From positions 6,944,001 through 7,008,000 of the forward strand of contig NZ_CP134500.1 of NCBI RefSeq assembly GCF_031760065.1: a stretch of 64,000 bases of DNA, in the 5' to 3' direction. Source of the DNA: Streptomyces durocortorensis (lineage in GTDB: Bacteria; Actinomycetota; Actinomycetes; Streptomycetales; Streptomycetaceae). The notes beneath the pieces are model-generated. The model worked only from the letters and a program-made list of their open reading frames with translations. It searched no databases and was not told the origin of the DNA. The position numbers and the translations under genes are program-made. This document shows, in pieces, positions 7,608 to 15,573 of this stretch. Each line of letters opens with the position of its first letter. The first letter of the stretch is position 1.

Positions 7608-9221
7608 GTGATCTCATCGATTCGGACGGCACACCGTCCCAAGTCCCTGGTCCCGGCCGGGATCGGCGCCCTCGCCTTACTCACGTTGCTTCCCGCGGTC
7701 CCGGCCGGCGCGGCACCCGCCCAGGACCCGTCCCCCACAGCCGTACGGGCCTCGCACCGCATCACGACACCGGCCGAACGCAGGACCGCGGCCCACCTCG
7801 ACGCGCTGGGGGGCGACCCGGCACGGCTGCGGGCGTTCTTCGCCGCGCTGCCCAAGGGCGGCGACCTCCACAACCACCTCTCGGGCGCGGCCAGTACCGA
7901 GTTCCTGATCGAACTCGCCGGCGAGAAGGGCCTGTGCATCGACGCGACGGACACGGCCGTGCGTCCGCCCTGCGTACCGGACACCCGCCCGGCCGCCGAC
8001 GCGCGCACGGACGCGGAGTTCCGGCAGCGGATCATCCGAGCCTGGTCCATGCAGGACTTCCCCGCCGACCAGTCGGGCCACGACCACTTCTTCGACACCT
8101 TCGGCAAGTTCGGCGAGGCGACCCGCGACCGCGGCAAGCTGCTCGCCAACGTGGCCAACTCCGTTGTGGAGCAGAACCAGTTCTACCTGGAAACCCTTGT
8201 CACCCCCGCGTCCGACGGCGTGCGGAAGCTCGCCGGGAAGGTGGGCTACGACGCCGACCTCGCCGCCTTCCACCGGAAGCTGGTCGCGGACGGCAAGCTC
8301 GAACGGGTCGTCGACGAGGCCGTCCGCGAGGCCGACGCCGCCGACGCCCGGTTCCGCGAGGCCGCGCACTGCGACAGCGGCCGCCCCGACCCCGGCTGCC
8401 GGCTGACCGTCCGGTGGATCTCCCAGGTCTCCCGCGGCGGTTCGTCCGAGCGCGTGTTCACCCAGATGGCCGTCGGCCTGCGGCTCGCCGAGCGCGACCC
8501 GAGGTTCGTCGCGGTCAACCTGGTCCAGCCCGAGGACGGCGAGAGCGCGCTGCGCAACTACAGCCTTCACATGCGGATGCTCCAGTACCTGCGCACCCGG
8601 TACCCGGACGTCCGCCTCACCCTGCACGCCGGCGAGCTGACCCCCGGCCTCGTCAAGCCGGAGGACCTCACCTTCCACATCCGGGAGGCCGTGCTCGTAG
8701 CGGGCGCCGAACGCATCGGCCACGGTGTGGACCTGGTCCACGAGGACGACTGGAAGCGGCTCGCCCGGACGATGGCCCGGCGCGGTGTCGCCGTCGAGGT
8801 CCCGTTCAGCAGCAACAAGCAGATCCTGGGCGTGGCGGGCGACGACCATCCGTTCAACGCCTACCGCAGCCACGGCGTCCCGGTGGTCCTGGCCACCGAC
8901 GACCCCGGCGTCTCACGCATCGACATCAGCCACGAGTACCAGTACGCCCGTGAGACCTACGGCTTGAGCTACATCGAGCTGAAGGACCTGGCGCGGGCCT
9001 CGCTGGAGTACGCGTTCCTCGACGGCGGCAGCCTGTGGGCCGCCGGCTCCGCCCCCACCGGCTACCGCCCGGTGCGTGTCTGCGCCGGATCGCAGCCGGG
9101 CCTCGCCCCGCCCGCCCTGGCCTGCGCCCGCCATCTCGCGGACCACCCGAAGGCCGCGACCGAGTGGCGCCAGGAGGCGGCGTTCGCCGCATTCGAGCGC
9201 CGCCACGGCGGAACGCGCTGA
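7608..9221 (+). CDS. Secreted adenosine deaminase-like amidohydrolase
   Basis: The 537-residue product has an N-terminal Sec-type signal (PAGIGALALLTLLPAVPAGA, then Ala-rich cleavage region), so it is probably exported. The metal-dependent deaminase core is intact: GGDLHNHLSG gives the HxH zinc pair, LTLHAGEL the catalytic HAGE, ERIGHGVDL the next histidine motif, and LATDDPGVSR the final Asp pair. Adenosine deaminases convert adenosine to inosine. Length and secretion recall the ADGF-like group rather than the 340-residue cytosolic enzyme. The start is the GTG before ISSIRTAHRPK, which gives a proper signal peptide; the ribosome binding site is weak. It stands alone as a transcription unit. 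Confidence 0.85.
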   Translation: MISSIRTAHRPKSLVPAGIGALALLTLLPAVPAGAAPAQDPSPTAVRASHRITTPAERRTAAHLDALGGDPARLRAFFAALPKGGDLHNHLSGAASTEFLIELAGEKGLCIDATDTAVRPPCVPDTRPAADARTDAEFRQRIIRAWSMQDFPADQSGHDHFFDTFGKFGEATRDRGKLLANVANSVVEQNQFYLETLVTPASDGVRKLAGKVGYDADLAAFHRKLVADGKLERVVDEAVREADAADARFREAAHCDSGRPDPGCRLTVRWISQVSRGGSSERVFTQMAVGLRLAERDPRFVAVNLVQPEDGESALRNYSLHMRMLQYLRTRYPDVRLTLHAGELTPGLVKPEDLTFHIREAVLVAGAERIGHGVDLVHEDDWKRLARTMARRGVAVEVPFSSNKQILGVAGDDHPFNAYRSHGVPVVLATDDPGVSRIDISHEYQYARETYGLSYIELKDLARASLEYAFLDGGSLWAAGSAPTGYRPVRVCAGSQPGLAPPALACARHLADHPKAATEWRQEAAFAAFERRHGGTR

Positions 9222-9331
9222 TCCCACGCGGCCGATGAGACGGCTGGGGGCGCGAACCGCAACTCCCCCCCTGGCCAGGCACTCCCCGGCACGACGCGCG
9301 GGGCCGCCCGGCCCACGGCCACGCTCCCAGC

Positions 9332-9712
9332 ATGGGAGAGAGCGGAGAGGAAGGGCCGCCGGACCGCCCGCGGGCCGGGAAGCGCCTCGGCTACCCGGCG
9401 GCCGCCGCCGTCTTCGTCATCAGCATGGCGGGCACCACGCTCCCCACCCCGCTGTACGGCCTCCACCGGGAAGAGCTCGGCTGCTCCGAGCTGATGGTGA
9501 CGGTCGTCCTCACCGTCCACGCCCTGGGCGTCATCGCCGCCCTGGCGTCTCCTATCCGGGCATCTCGCCGGTGGTGGGCGTCGGAGCCCTGACCCTCAGG
9601 ATCGGGCTCAGGAACGCCGGACCGACCTTCGCGGGCCGTGTGCGGCGCTCGCCCCGGGCGTCGGCCTGTACCTGGCCCGGAGGGAGCCCGCACCTGACGG
9701 CCTCGAAAACCA
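9332..9712 (+). pseudogene. MFS transporter pseudogene with a large internal deletion
   Basis: The first 70 codons are a normal MFS N-terminus (GYPAAAAVFVISMAGTTLPTP, then LYGLHREELG and VVLTVHALGVIAAL). The frame then jumps. A second frame, from about 9548, gives the typical C-terminal helix region SPVVGVGALTLRIGLRNAG. A third, from about 9650, gives VGLYLARREPAPDG. Only about 125 codons remain of a roughly 400-codon transporter, so most of the middle is gone and at least two frames are used. Confidence 0.72.
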
Positions 9713-9749
9713 TTCCCGTACCAGCCGATCACGGTGCGAGACTGGGCCC

Positions 9750-10415
9750 GTGGACACAGCGACACGCTTCCGGCAGACGGTCATCGCCTGGGCGGCGGAC
9801 GGCGAGGGGGCGCCGACCGGGCCCGCCGCCGCGACCGTACGGGAGTTGGCGGCCGACCTGGACCTGCGCACCGTGGTGCTCGTCGAAGGCGTCAGCGACC
9901 GGGCGGCGGTCGAAGCACTCGCCGAACGCCAGGGCCGCACCCTGGCCGCCGAGGGTGTCGTCGTCGTGCCGATGGGCGGCGCCACCAGCATCATCCGCTT
10001 CCTGCGCCCCCTCGGCCCGCAGGGGCTCGGCCTCCGGCTCGCCGGTCTGTGCGACGCGGCCGAGCAGCGCTTCTTCCTCCAGGGCCTGGAGCGCACCGGA
10101 TTCGGCACCGGGCTCACCCCCGACGACCTGGCGGAGCTGGGCTTCTTCACCTGCCACGCCGACCTGGAGGACGAGCTGATCCGGGCGCTCGGCACCGGCG
10201 GCGTCCAGCAGGCCATCGACGACCAGGGCGACCTGCGCACCTTCCGGACCTTCCAACGGCAGCCCGCCCAGCGGGAGCGGCCCGTCGAGGCGCAGCTGCG
10301 GCGCTTCATGGGGACCATCGGCGGCCGCAAGGAGCACTACGCGAGAGCGCTGACCGGGGCCCTGGACCTGGAGCGCCTGCCACAACCGCTGGACGGACTC
10401 CTCACCCGCGTCTGA
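9750..10415 (+). CDS. TOPRIM-domain protein (OLD-nuclease type), no ATPase domain
   Basis: The 221-residue protein carries an N-terminal TOPRIM fold: VVLVEGVSDRAAVEAL with the catalytic Glu46, a hydrophobic strand VVVVPMGGATS, and LCDAAEQRFF with Asp102. This is the arrangement of the C-terminal nuclease domain in OLD-family ATP-dependent endonucleases, but the ABC-type ATPase half is absent. The second acidic motif is D-A-A-E rather than the usual DxD. A nucleic-acid-cutting or nucleotidyl-transfer role is inferred from the fold only. The start is GTG. The end of the gene is duplicated in a 21-bp tandem repeat. Confidence 0.75.
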   Translation: MDTATRFRQTVIAWAADGEGAPTGPAAATVRELAADLDLRTVVLVEGVSDRAAVEALAERQGRTLAAEGVVVVPMGGATSIIRFLRPLGPQGLGLRLAGLCDAAEQRFFLQGLERTGFGTGLTPDDLAELGFFTCHADLEDELIRALGTGGVQQAIDDQGDLRTFRTFQRQPAQRERPVEAQLRRFMGTIGGRKEHYARALTGALDLERLPQPLDGLLTRV

Positions 10416-10457
10416 GGACTCCTCACCCGCGCCTGAGGACTCCTCACCCGCGTCCGA
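10395..10457 (+). repeat. Three 21-bp tandem repeats over the TOPRIM gene stop codon
   Basis: The unit GGACTCCTCACCCGCG followed by TCTGA, GCCTGA-like or TCCGA endings occurs three times in exact head-to-tail register. Copy one holds the last six codons and stop of the TOPRIM gene. Copy two keeps the in-frame TGA; copy three has CGA there. Confidence 0.93.
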
Positions 10458-10556
10458 GGCGATCCCTCAGCGCGCGGTGAGGCGGGGCGGCGCACCACCG
10501 GCTCGGGCTGGAGCACCGCCCTCCAGTCCCCGTGCGCCGCCGGATCGCCCCGGCCC

Positions 10557-12704
10557 TCACCCCTCCCGCCGCGACCGCCACAGCAGCCAGATGAAGTACG
10601 GCGCGCCGATCACGGCGGTGAGCAGGCCGACCGGGATCTGGGCCGGGGCGATGATCGTCCGGCCGACCGTGTCGGACACGACCACCAGCAGCGCGCCGAG
10701 CAACGCGCTGACCGGGATGACCCGCACATGGCGTCGGCCCACCAGGGCCCGTGCCGCGTGCGGGGCGACGAGGCCGACGAATCCGATCACGCCGACCGCC
10801 GCAACGGCTCCCGCGGTCAGGACGACGGCGATGCTCAGCAGACCCAGCCGGGTGGCGCCGAGGCGGATGCCCAGCAGGCGGGGCGTCTCGCTGTCCAGGC
10901 CGATCAGGTCGAGTTCGCGGCGCATCACCGCCAGCAGGGGCAGTGCGGCGAGCAGCGTCACCAGCACCGGGACCAGCTCCGGGAACGTCCGCCCGTAGGT
11001 CGAACCGCCCAGCCAGGCCAGTGCCTTCGTCGCGTTGTACGGGTCGGTGAGCACGATCAGCAGGCTCACGAACGCGGCCGCGCCCGACTGGACGCCGATA
11101 CCGATCAGCACCAGCCGGTTCTGCTCAAGACCATGGCGTGCGGCGAGACCGAACACCAGCGCGGCGGCGGCCGCCGCACCGACCAGCGCGGAGCCGCCGA
11201 TCAGCCAGAAGCTCGCCAGCGGTACGACGGTGAGCACGGTGACGGCCCCCACCCCCGCCCCGCTGACGACACCCAGGACCCCCGGCTCGGCGAGCGGATT
11301 GCGCGACACCGCCTGGACGACGGCTCCCGCGACCGCCAGCGCCGCACCTGCCAGCAGGGCGGCGGCGACGCGTGGCACCCGGGTGTCGAGGACGTACGTG
11401 ACGAACTGTCCCGACCGTCCGGCCAGCCAGTTGGCCACATCGCCCAGGAGCAGCGTGGCGTCGCCGAACAGGGTCGCCGTCACCACCGCGCCCAGCAGCC
11501 CCACGACCGTCACCACGAGCGTGAGGACGAACGCCCGTCGGCTGCGCAGCCGGGCGAACGCCGTCGAGCCGGCGTCCGTGCCCATGTCCTGCGACCGGTG
11601 GGCCAGGTAGACCAGGGCGAGCGCGCCGAGGCAGGTCGTGACGATGCCGGTCGGCACCTCGGCCCCCGCCTGCGCGCCGAACACCGCGCGCAGTGCCACG
11701 TCCGCCCCGAGCACCACGACGACTCCTGCGAACGCCGAGGCCGGGATGAACACGTGATGCCGGACCAGGGCCGGGACCCGGGTGCTCAGCAGCCGGACCG
11801 CGGCCGGAGCGCACAGGCCGACGAAGCCGATGGGCCCCGCCACCGTCACGGCCACCGCCGACAGCAGCACGGCGAGGATCACGGCGATGCTCCGGGTGAG
11901 CCGGGGACTGACCCCGACCACGGCCGCCCCGTCGTCGCCGAGCGCGAGGATGTCCAGCCGACGGCCCAGCAGCAGAAGCCCGACGAAGGCCACCAGGGCG
12001 ACCGGCGTGAGCCGGTCGATGGACTGCATACCGATCTGCGCCAGCGAACCGTTGCCCCAGGCGAACAGCCCGGTCGTCTGCTGGGAACGCAGAAGCAGCA
12101 GCATCCCGCTCAGCCCGGTGAGGGCGAGCGTGAGCGCCGAACCCGCCAGAACCAGGCGGATGGGACCGGCCCCCGCCCGGGACAGGCCGAGGACGACGCC
12201 CGCCGCCAGCAGCCCGCCGAGGAAGGCGGTGCCACCGGCCGGGAGCGCGGGCAGCGTGATGCCGAACGCGGCGACGGCGACGACCGCGAGGTACGCGCCC
12301 GCGTTCACGGCCAGCGTGTCGGGGGAGGCGAGCATGTTGCGCGACACGGACTGGAGGGCGGCGCCCGCCGCGCCGAGCGTGCAGCCGACGAGGAGCCCCG
12401 CCGCGAGCCGGGGCAGGCGGGAGTCCAGGACCACGGCGGCCGTCTGCTCGTCGGCGGTCCGGTCGGCGGCCGAGCCGGTGGCCAACTGCCAGAGCGTGTG
12501 CAGGTCGACGGCGGCCGTGCCCTGGCCCAGGTGCACGACCGCGAGGGCGCCGAGCACGAGGAGCGCGGTGAGCGCGAGGAGGAACATCCGGCCACGGCGG
12601 GCAGGGGAGCCGGTCGCGGCCGGGGACGGTGCCCCGGCCGGAGCGGCCGCGCCCGCCCCGGTCTGCACGGGGGCGGGCGGGGCGGGTGTGGTGCGGGTGC
12701 TCAT
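10557..12704 (-). CDS. Fused double FecCD-type siderophore permease
   Basis: This 715-residue protein is two FecCD permeases in tandem, the FhuB arrangement, giving about 20 membrane helices. Each half has its own family motif: RLPRLAAGLLVGCTLGAAGA with SRNMLASPD in the first, and RVPRVAAALLAGAALAVAGA with SRNPLAEPGVLGV in the second. Each half ends in a GPIGFVGL or GVIGFVGL coupling loop. It should form the membrane channel for ferric-siderophore import. The start ATG lies 2 bases after the stop of the binding-protein gene, so the three genes form one operon. Confidence 0.9.
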   Translation of the reverse strand: MSTRTTPAPPAPVQTGAGAAAPAGAPSPAATGSPARRGRMFLLALTALLVLGALAVVHLGQGTAAVDLHTLWQLATGSAADRTADEQTAAVVLDSRLPRLAAGLLVGCTLGAAGAALQSVSRNMLASPDTLAVNAGAYLAVVAVAAFGITLPALPAGGTAFLGGLLAAGVVLGLSRAGAGPIRLVLAGSALTLALTGLSGMLLLLRSQQTTGLFAWGNGSLAQIGMQSIDRLTPVALVAFVGLLLLGRRLDILALGDDGAAVVGVSPRLTRSIAVILAVLLSAVAVTVAGPIGFVGLCAPAAVRLLSTRVPALVRHHVFIPASAFAGVVVVLGADVALRAVFGAQAGAEVPTGIVTTCLGALALVYLAHRSQDMGTDAGSTAFARLRSRRAFVLTLVVTVVGLLGAVVTATLFGDATLLLGDVANWLAGRSGQFVTYVLDTRVPRVAAALLAGAALAVAGAVVQAVSRNPLAEPGVLGVVSGAGVGAVTVLTVVPLASFWLIGGSALVGAAAAAALVFGLAARHGLEQNRLVLIGIGVQSGAAAFVSLLIVLTDPYNATKALAWLGGSTYGRTFPELVPVLVTLLAALPLLAVMRRELDLIGLDSETPRLLGIRLGATRLGLLSIAVVLTAGAVAAVGVIGFVGLVAPHAARALVGRRHVRVIPVSALLGALLVVVSDTVGRTIIAPAQIPVGLLTAVIGAPYFIWLLWRSRREG

Positions 12705-12706
12705 GG

Positions 12707-13681
12707 TCAGGCGGTCAGCGCGCCGACGAGTGCGTCGACGTACTCGCGCATGGACGCCGTGCCGCCGAACATCCAGATGCCGTCGGGCAGTCGGTGCACC
12801 TCGTCGTTCTTGACGAACGGCAGGGACTTCCACACCGCGTTGTCCTTGAGGCCGTCGGCGAACGGGTCGCCGTTGTCGGCGTCGTTGGCGATGTACGTGA
12901 ACCGCGCGTCGCCGATCTTCGTGAGGCCCTCGACGTCCGTGGCCGCCAGGCCGTAGGCCTTGTCGCCCTTCAGCTTCCACGGGTCGGCCAGGCCGAGTTC
13001 GGTGTTGAGGTCGGAGAGCAGCGAGCCCTTGACGTACGGGCGCACGGAGACCTGGTTGCCCTCCTGCCAGCCGTCGGCGAAGGCGACCTCCTTGCCGTCG
13101 AGCCCGGCCGCCGCGAGCTTCTTCTTCCCGTCCGCCACCGCCTTGCGGAACGAGTCGATCTCGGACTTCGCCTTCTCCTCGGTGCCGGTGGCCTCGGCGA
13201 TGAGGTTGACGTTGTCGATCATCTGGTCGATCTGGCGGCTCGCGTCGGCCGAGCGCACCACGACGACCGGTGCGGCCTTGGACAGCTGCGCGACGGCGGA
13301 GTCGGACAGGTCCGTCGTCGCGACGATGAGGTCGGGCTTGAGACCGGCCACGGTGGCGACGCTGGGCTCGCCCCGGGTGCCTATGTCCTTGACGTCGCCC
13401 TTGAGCGGGGCCGCCTTGTCGTACGCGGTGTAGCCCTTGACGTCGGCCACGCCGACCGGCTGGACGCCCAGCGTGACGAGCGTCTCGACGACGTTCCACT
13501 CGGTGCCGACGACGCGCTTGGCCGGTCCGTCGAGCGTGACCTTCTTGCCGCGCGAGTCGGTGACCGTCACCGCGGTGTCCTTGGCGGATTCCTGCTTCGG
13601 CGCCTCGGTGGTGCCGCAGGCGGTGAGGGTGAGCGAGGCCGTGGCGGCGAGGACGGGCCACGTCATGTACTGGTTCTTCAT
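12707..13681 (-). CDS. Iron-siderophore-binding lipoprotein
   Basis: The 324-residue product has a lipoprotein signal ending LTAC with Cys22 as the lipidation site. A type III periplasmic-binding fold of the FecB/FhuD class follows: KRVVGTEWNVVETLVTLGVQPVG, then KPDLIVATT and the long connecting helix around DQMIDNVNLIAE. It should capture a ferric siderophore outside the membrane and hand it to the fused permease. It sits between the ATPase gene (7 bases upstream) and the permease gene. The ligand cannot be told from sequence. Confidence 0.9.
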   Translation of the reverse strand: MKNQYMTWPVLAATASLTLTACGTTEAPKQESAKDTAVTVTDSRGKKVTLDGPAKRVVGTEWNVVETLVTLGVQPVGVADVKGYTAYDKAAPLKGDVKDIGTRGEPSVATVAGLKPDLIVATTDLSDSAVAQLSKAAPVVVVRSADASRQIDQMIDNVNLIAEATGTEEKAKSEIDSFRKAVADGKKKLAAAGLDGKEVAFADGWQEGNQVSVRPYVKGSLLSDLNTELGLADPWKLKGDKAYGLAATDVEGLTKIGDARFTYIANDADNGDPFADGLKDNAVWKSLPFVKNDEVHRLPDGIWMFGGTASMREYVDALVGALTA

Positions 13682-13688
13682 GGGGTGT

Positions 13689-14564
13689 TCAGGGCCTTTC
13701 GGGGCGGAGGTGGTGGCGGCCGACCGCGCGGGTGCGCGGGATGCCGGTGGAGGAGTCGGGTTCGACGTCGACACGGATGCCGTAGGCATCGCTGAGCCGC
13801 TCGGGGTCGTATACATCGGCGGGCGTGCCCGCGGCGACGATCCGTCCGGCCGAGAGGAGGACGACCTGGTCGGCCACGGCGGCGGCCTGGTCCAGGTCGT
13901 GCAGGACGACCCCGACGGTGACGCCGTGGGTGTCGGCGAGATCGCGGACGAGGTCGAGGATCTCCACCTGGTAGCGCAGGTCGAGATAGGTCGTGGGTTC
14001 GTCGAGGAGCAGGACATCGGTGTCCTGGGCCAGGCAGCAGGCGAACCAGACGCGTTGCAGCTGCCCGCCGGACAGGCTCTCCACCCCGCGGTCGGCGAAG
14101 TCGGCGAGGTTGGTGACGGTGAGCGCGTGCTCGATCAGCCGCGCCCCGTCCGGGTCGGCGCCGCGCAGCCGGTGGCGGTAGGGATGCCGGCCGAATCCCA
14201 CCACGTCGCGGACGCTGAGACCGGCCGGGGCGGTCCGGCTCTGCGCGAGCAGGGTGACGCGGCGGGCGAAGTCGGTGCGCGACAGGGCGAGGGCGTCGAC
14301 GGGCTCGGCGTTCTCGGCCGCCACGGTCACCGTGCCGGTACGGGCCTTGTGCAGCCGGGCGACGGCCCGCAACAGAGTGGACTTCCCACTGCCGTTCGGC
14401 CCGATGAGAGCGGTGACGCGGCCGCGAGGCAGCCGCAGATCGGCCCCGTGAACGACATCGGCACGGTCGTACGCGATCGTCATGCCGCGTGCGTCGAGGC
14501 CGATGTCGGCGGCGGAGGGCCTGGGCGGCGGAGGATCTTGTCGGTCGAGGGCGGGAGCAGTCAC
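13689..14564 (-). CDS. Siderophore ABC transporter ATP-binding protein
   Basis: This FecE/FhuC-type ATPase of 291 residues has Walker A GPNGSGKST (about 55-63), signature LSGGQLQR, Walker B VLLLDEPTTYLD and the switch His in VLHDLDQAA. It is the first gene of the three-gene iron-uptake operon. The proposed GTG start has only pyrimidine-rich sequence in front of it and lies 6 bases from an iron box, so the transcript may be leaderless. An alternative start at the internal ATG of MTIAYDRADVV would shorten it by 27 residues. Confidence 0.9.
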   Translation of the reverse strand: MTAPALDRQDPPPPRPSAADIGLDARGMTIAYDRADVVHGADLRLPRGRVTALIGPNGSGKSTLLRAVARLHKARTGTVTVAAENAEPVDALALSRTDFARRVTLLAQSRTAPAGLSVRDVVGFGRHPYRHRLRGADPDGARLIEHALTVTNLADFADRGVESLSGGQLQRVWFACCLAQDTDVLLLDEPTTYLDLRYQVEILDLVRDLADTHGVTVGVVLHDLDQAAAVADQVVLLSAGRIVAAGTPADVYDPERLSDAYGIRVDVEPDSSTGIPRTRAVGRHHLRPERP

Positions 14565-14570
14565 GGGAAG

Positions 14571-14589
14571 GGAGGTTAGCCTAACCTAA
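14571..14589 (-). promoter_or_regulatory. Iron box (DmdR/IdeR operator)
   Basis: Read on the minus strand, TTAGGTTAGGCTAACCTCC matches 17 of 19 positions of the DmdR1/IdeR consensus TTAGGTTAGGCTAACCTAA. It lies just upstream of the siderophore ATPase start. Iron-loaded DmdR-type repressor binding here would shut off the operon when iron is plentiful. Confidence 0.87.
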
Positions 14590-14946
14590 ATTCCCCAGGT
14601 CAAGAGGGGATTCAGGATCGTGTCCTCCGTGTGATCGAAACTCCCTCTCGCGTGGCCTTCGCGCCCCGACTGCCCCCGATCGGCGGCGCTTTCCGGCCGA
14701 AGCGACGGTTCCGGAAAGGCGGACCACTTCGGAGTCGTCGCAGGTCAGAGCTTTGTTTCTGGTTGAACCACTTCGAGGCGTCCATATGCTGGACGCCGCG
14801 TGCGGCCCGTGTGAGCTGCCCGAACGACCATCCGGTCGGTTCGAACTGACGTCTGCGGCTGGAAGCTGGCTGTCGATGTGCGCCTACTTTCCGCATGCGC
14901 AAGACTCCTGACCGCAATCAGGCACCCGACAGAGGAGTTTTCACCG
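14590..14946. other. Intergenic region upstream of the protease inhibitor gene
   Basis: No supported gene lies here. It holds the divergent promoters of the iron operon and the inhibitor gene. An inverted repeat GGCGTCC-N7-GGACGCC occurs at 14777-14797 and could be a protein-binding site. G+C drops to near 60% around 14740-14790. Confidence 0.45.
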
Positions 14947-15390
14947 ATGCAACGCAATCGTCACGTGATCTTCGCGACCTTCACGGCGAGCACCCTGCTG
15001 CTCGGCGGCTTCGCGACCGCCACCGCCCACGCCGCACCGACGGGCACGGAAAGCCTCTACGCCCCGTCCGCGCTCGTCCTCACCGTCGCCCGGGGCGAGG
15101 ACCCGATGACCGCCACCGTCGAGCGGGCCGTGACGCTCACCTGCGCCCCGCGCGCCGAGGGCACCCACCCCGAAGCCGCCGCGGCCTGCAAGGAACTGGC
15201 TTCCGTCCAGGGGAAGTTCGCCGAGCTCACCGCAGGCCCCTCGAACCGGATCTGTACCCGGCAGTGGGACCCGGTCGTCGTCACCGCCCACGGCGTCTGG
15301 GAGGGCAAGCGGGTCACGTTCCACACCATGTACGGCAACGCCTGCGAGATGGCGGGCAGCGTGAACGACAGCTCCGTATTCGCGTTCTGA
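14947..15390 (+). CDS. Streptomyces subtilisin inhibitor (SSI) family, P1 arginine
   Basis: SSI proteins are secreted dimeric inhibitors of serine proteases. The 147-residue precursor has a Sec signal ending near AHA, then the mature core SLYAPSALVLTVARG. Four cysteines (66, 81, 103, 133) match the two SSI disulphides, and the family end SSVFAF is present. The reactive loop reads RICTRQWDP where classical SSI has MCPMVYDP, so P1 is Arg105 and P1' is Gln106. Arg at P1 predicts preference for trypsin-like enzymes. The ATG follows GAGGAG by 9 bases. It appears monocistronic. Confidence 0.93.
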   Translation: MQRNRHVIFATFTASTLLLGGFATATAHAAPTGTESLYAPSALVLTVARGEDPMTATVERAVTLTCAPRAEGTHPEAAAACKELASVQGKFAELTAGPSNRICTRQWDPVVVTAHGVWEGKRVTFHTMYGNACEMAGSVNDSSVFAF

Positions 15391-15573
15391 CCCGCCGGGG
15401 CGTGCCGACGCCGAGGTGACAGGGCACCCCGCCCGCCACCGCGCGACCGCGTCCGGCACCCGCCCCGCCCGGCGTGCCCCGCACACGCCCACCGACACGA
15501 CGACCGGGAGCCCCGAGGTCGCCCCAGCCGTTTCCGCCGCGGCCCGGGAAGCGACCCGCCCCGGTCGGCCCGG

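Noticed and set aside
7411..7611. A 66-codon plus-strand frame directly before the deaminase start
   Set aside because: It has ordinary A/T-containing third positions, no family resemblance and overlaps the start of the real gene.
10557..13661. A 1034-codon frame spanning the siderophore binding-protein and permease genes
   Set aside because: Only the part from 12704 downward is coding; upstream it runs antisense-like in the wrong frame over the binding-protein gene, which has its own clear frame.
14631..14849. A 72-codon plus-strand frame upstream of the protease inhibitor
   Set aside because: Low G/C third positions and no motif; more likely promoter and leader sequence.
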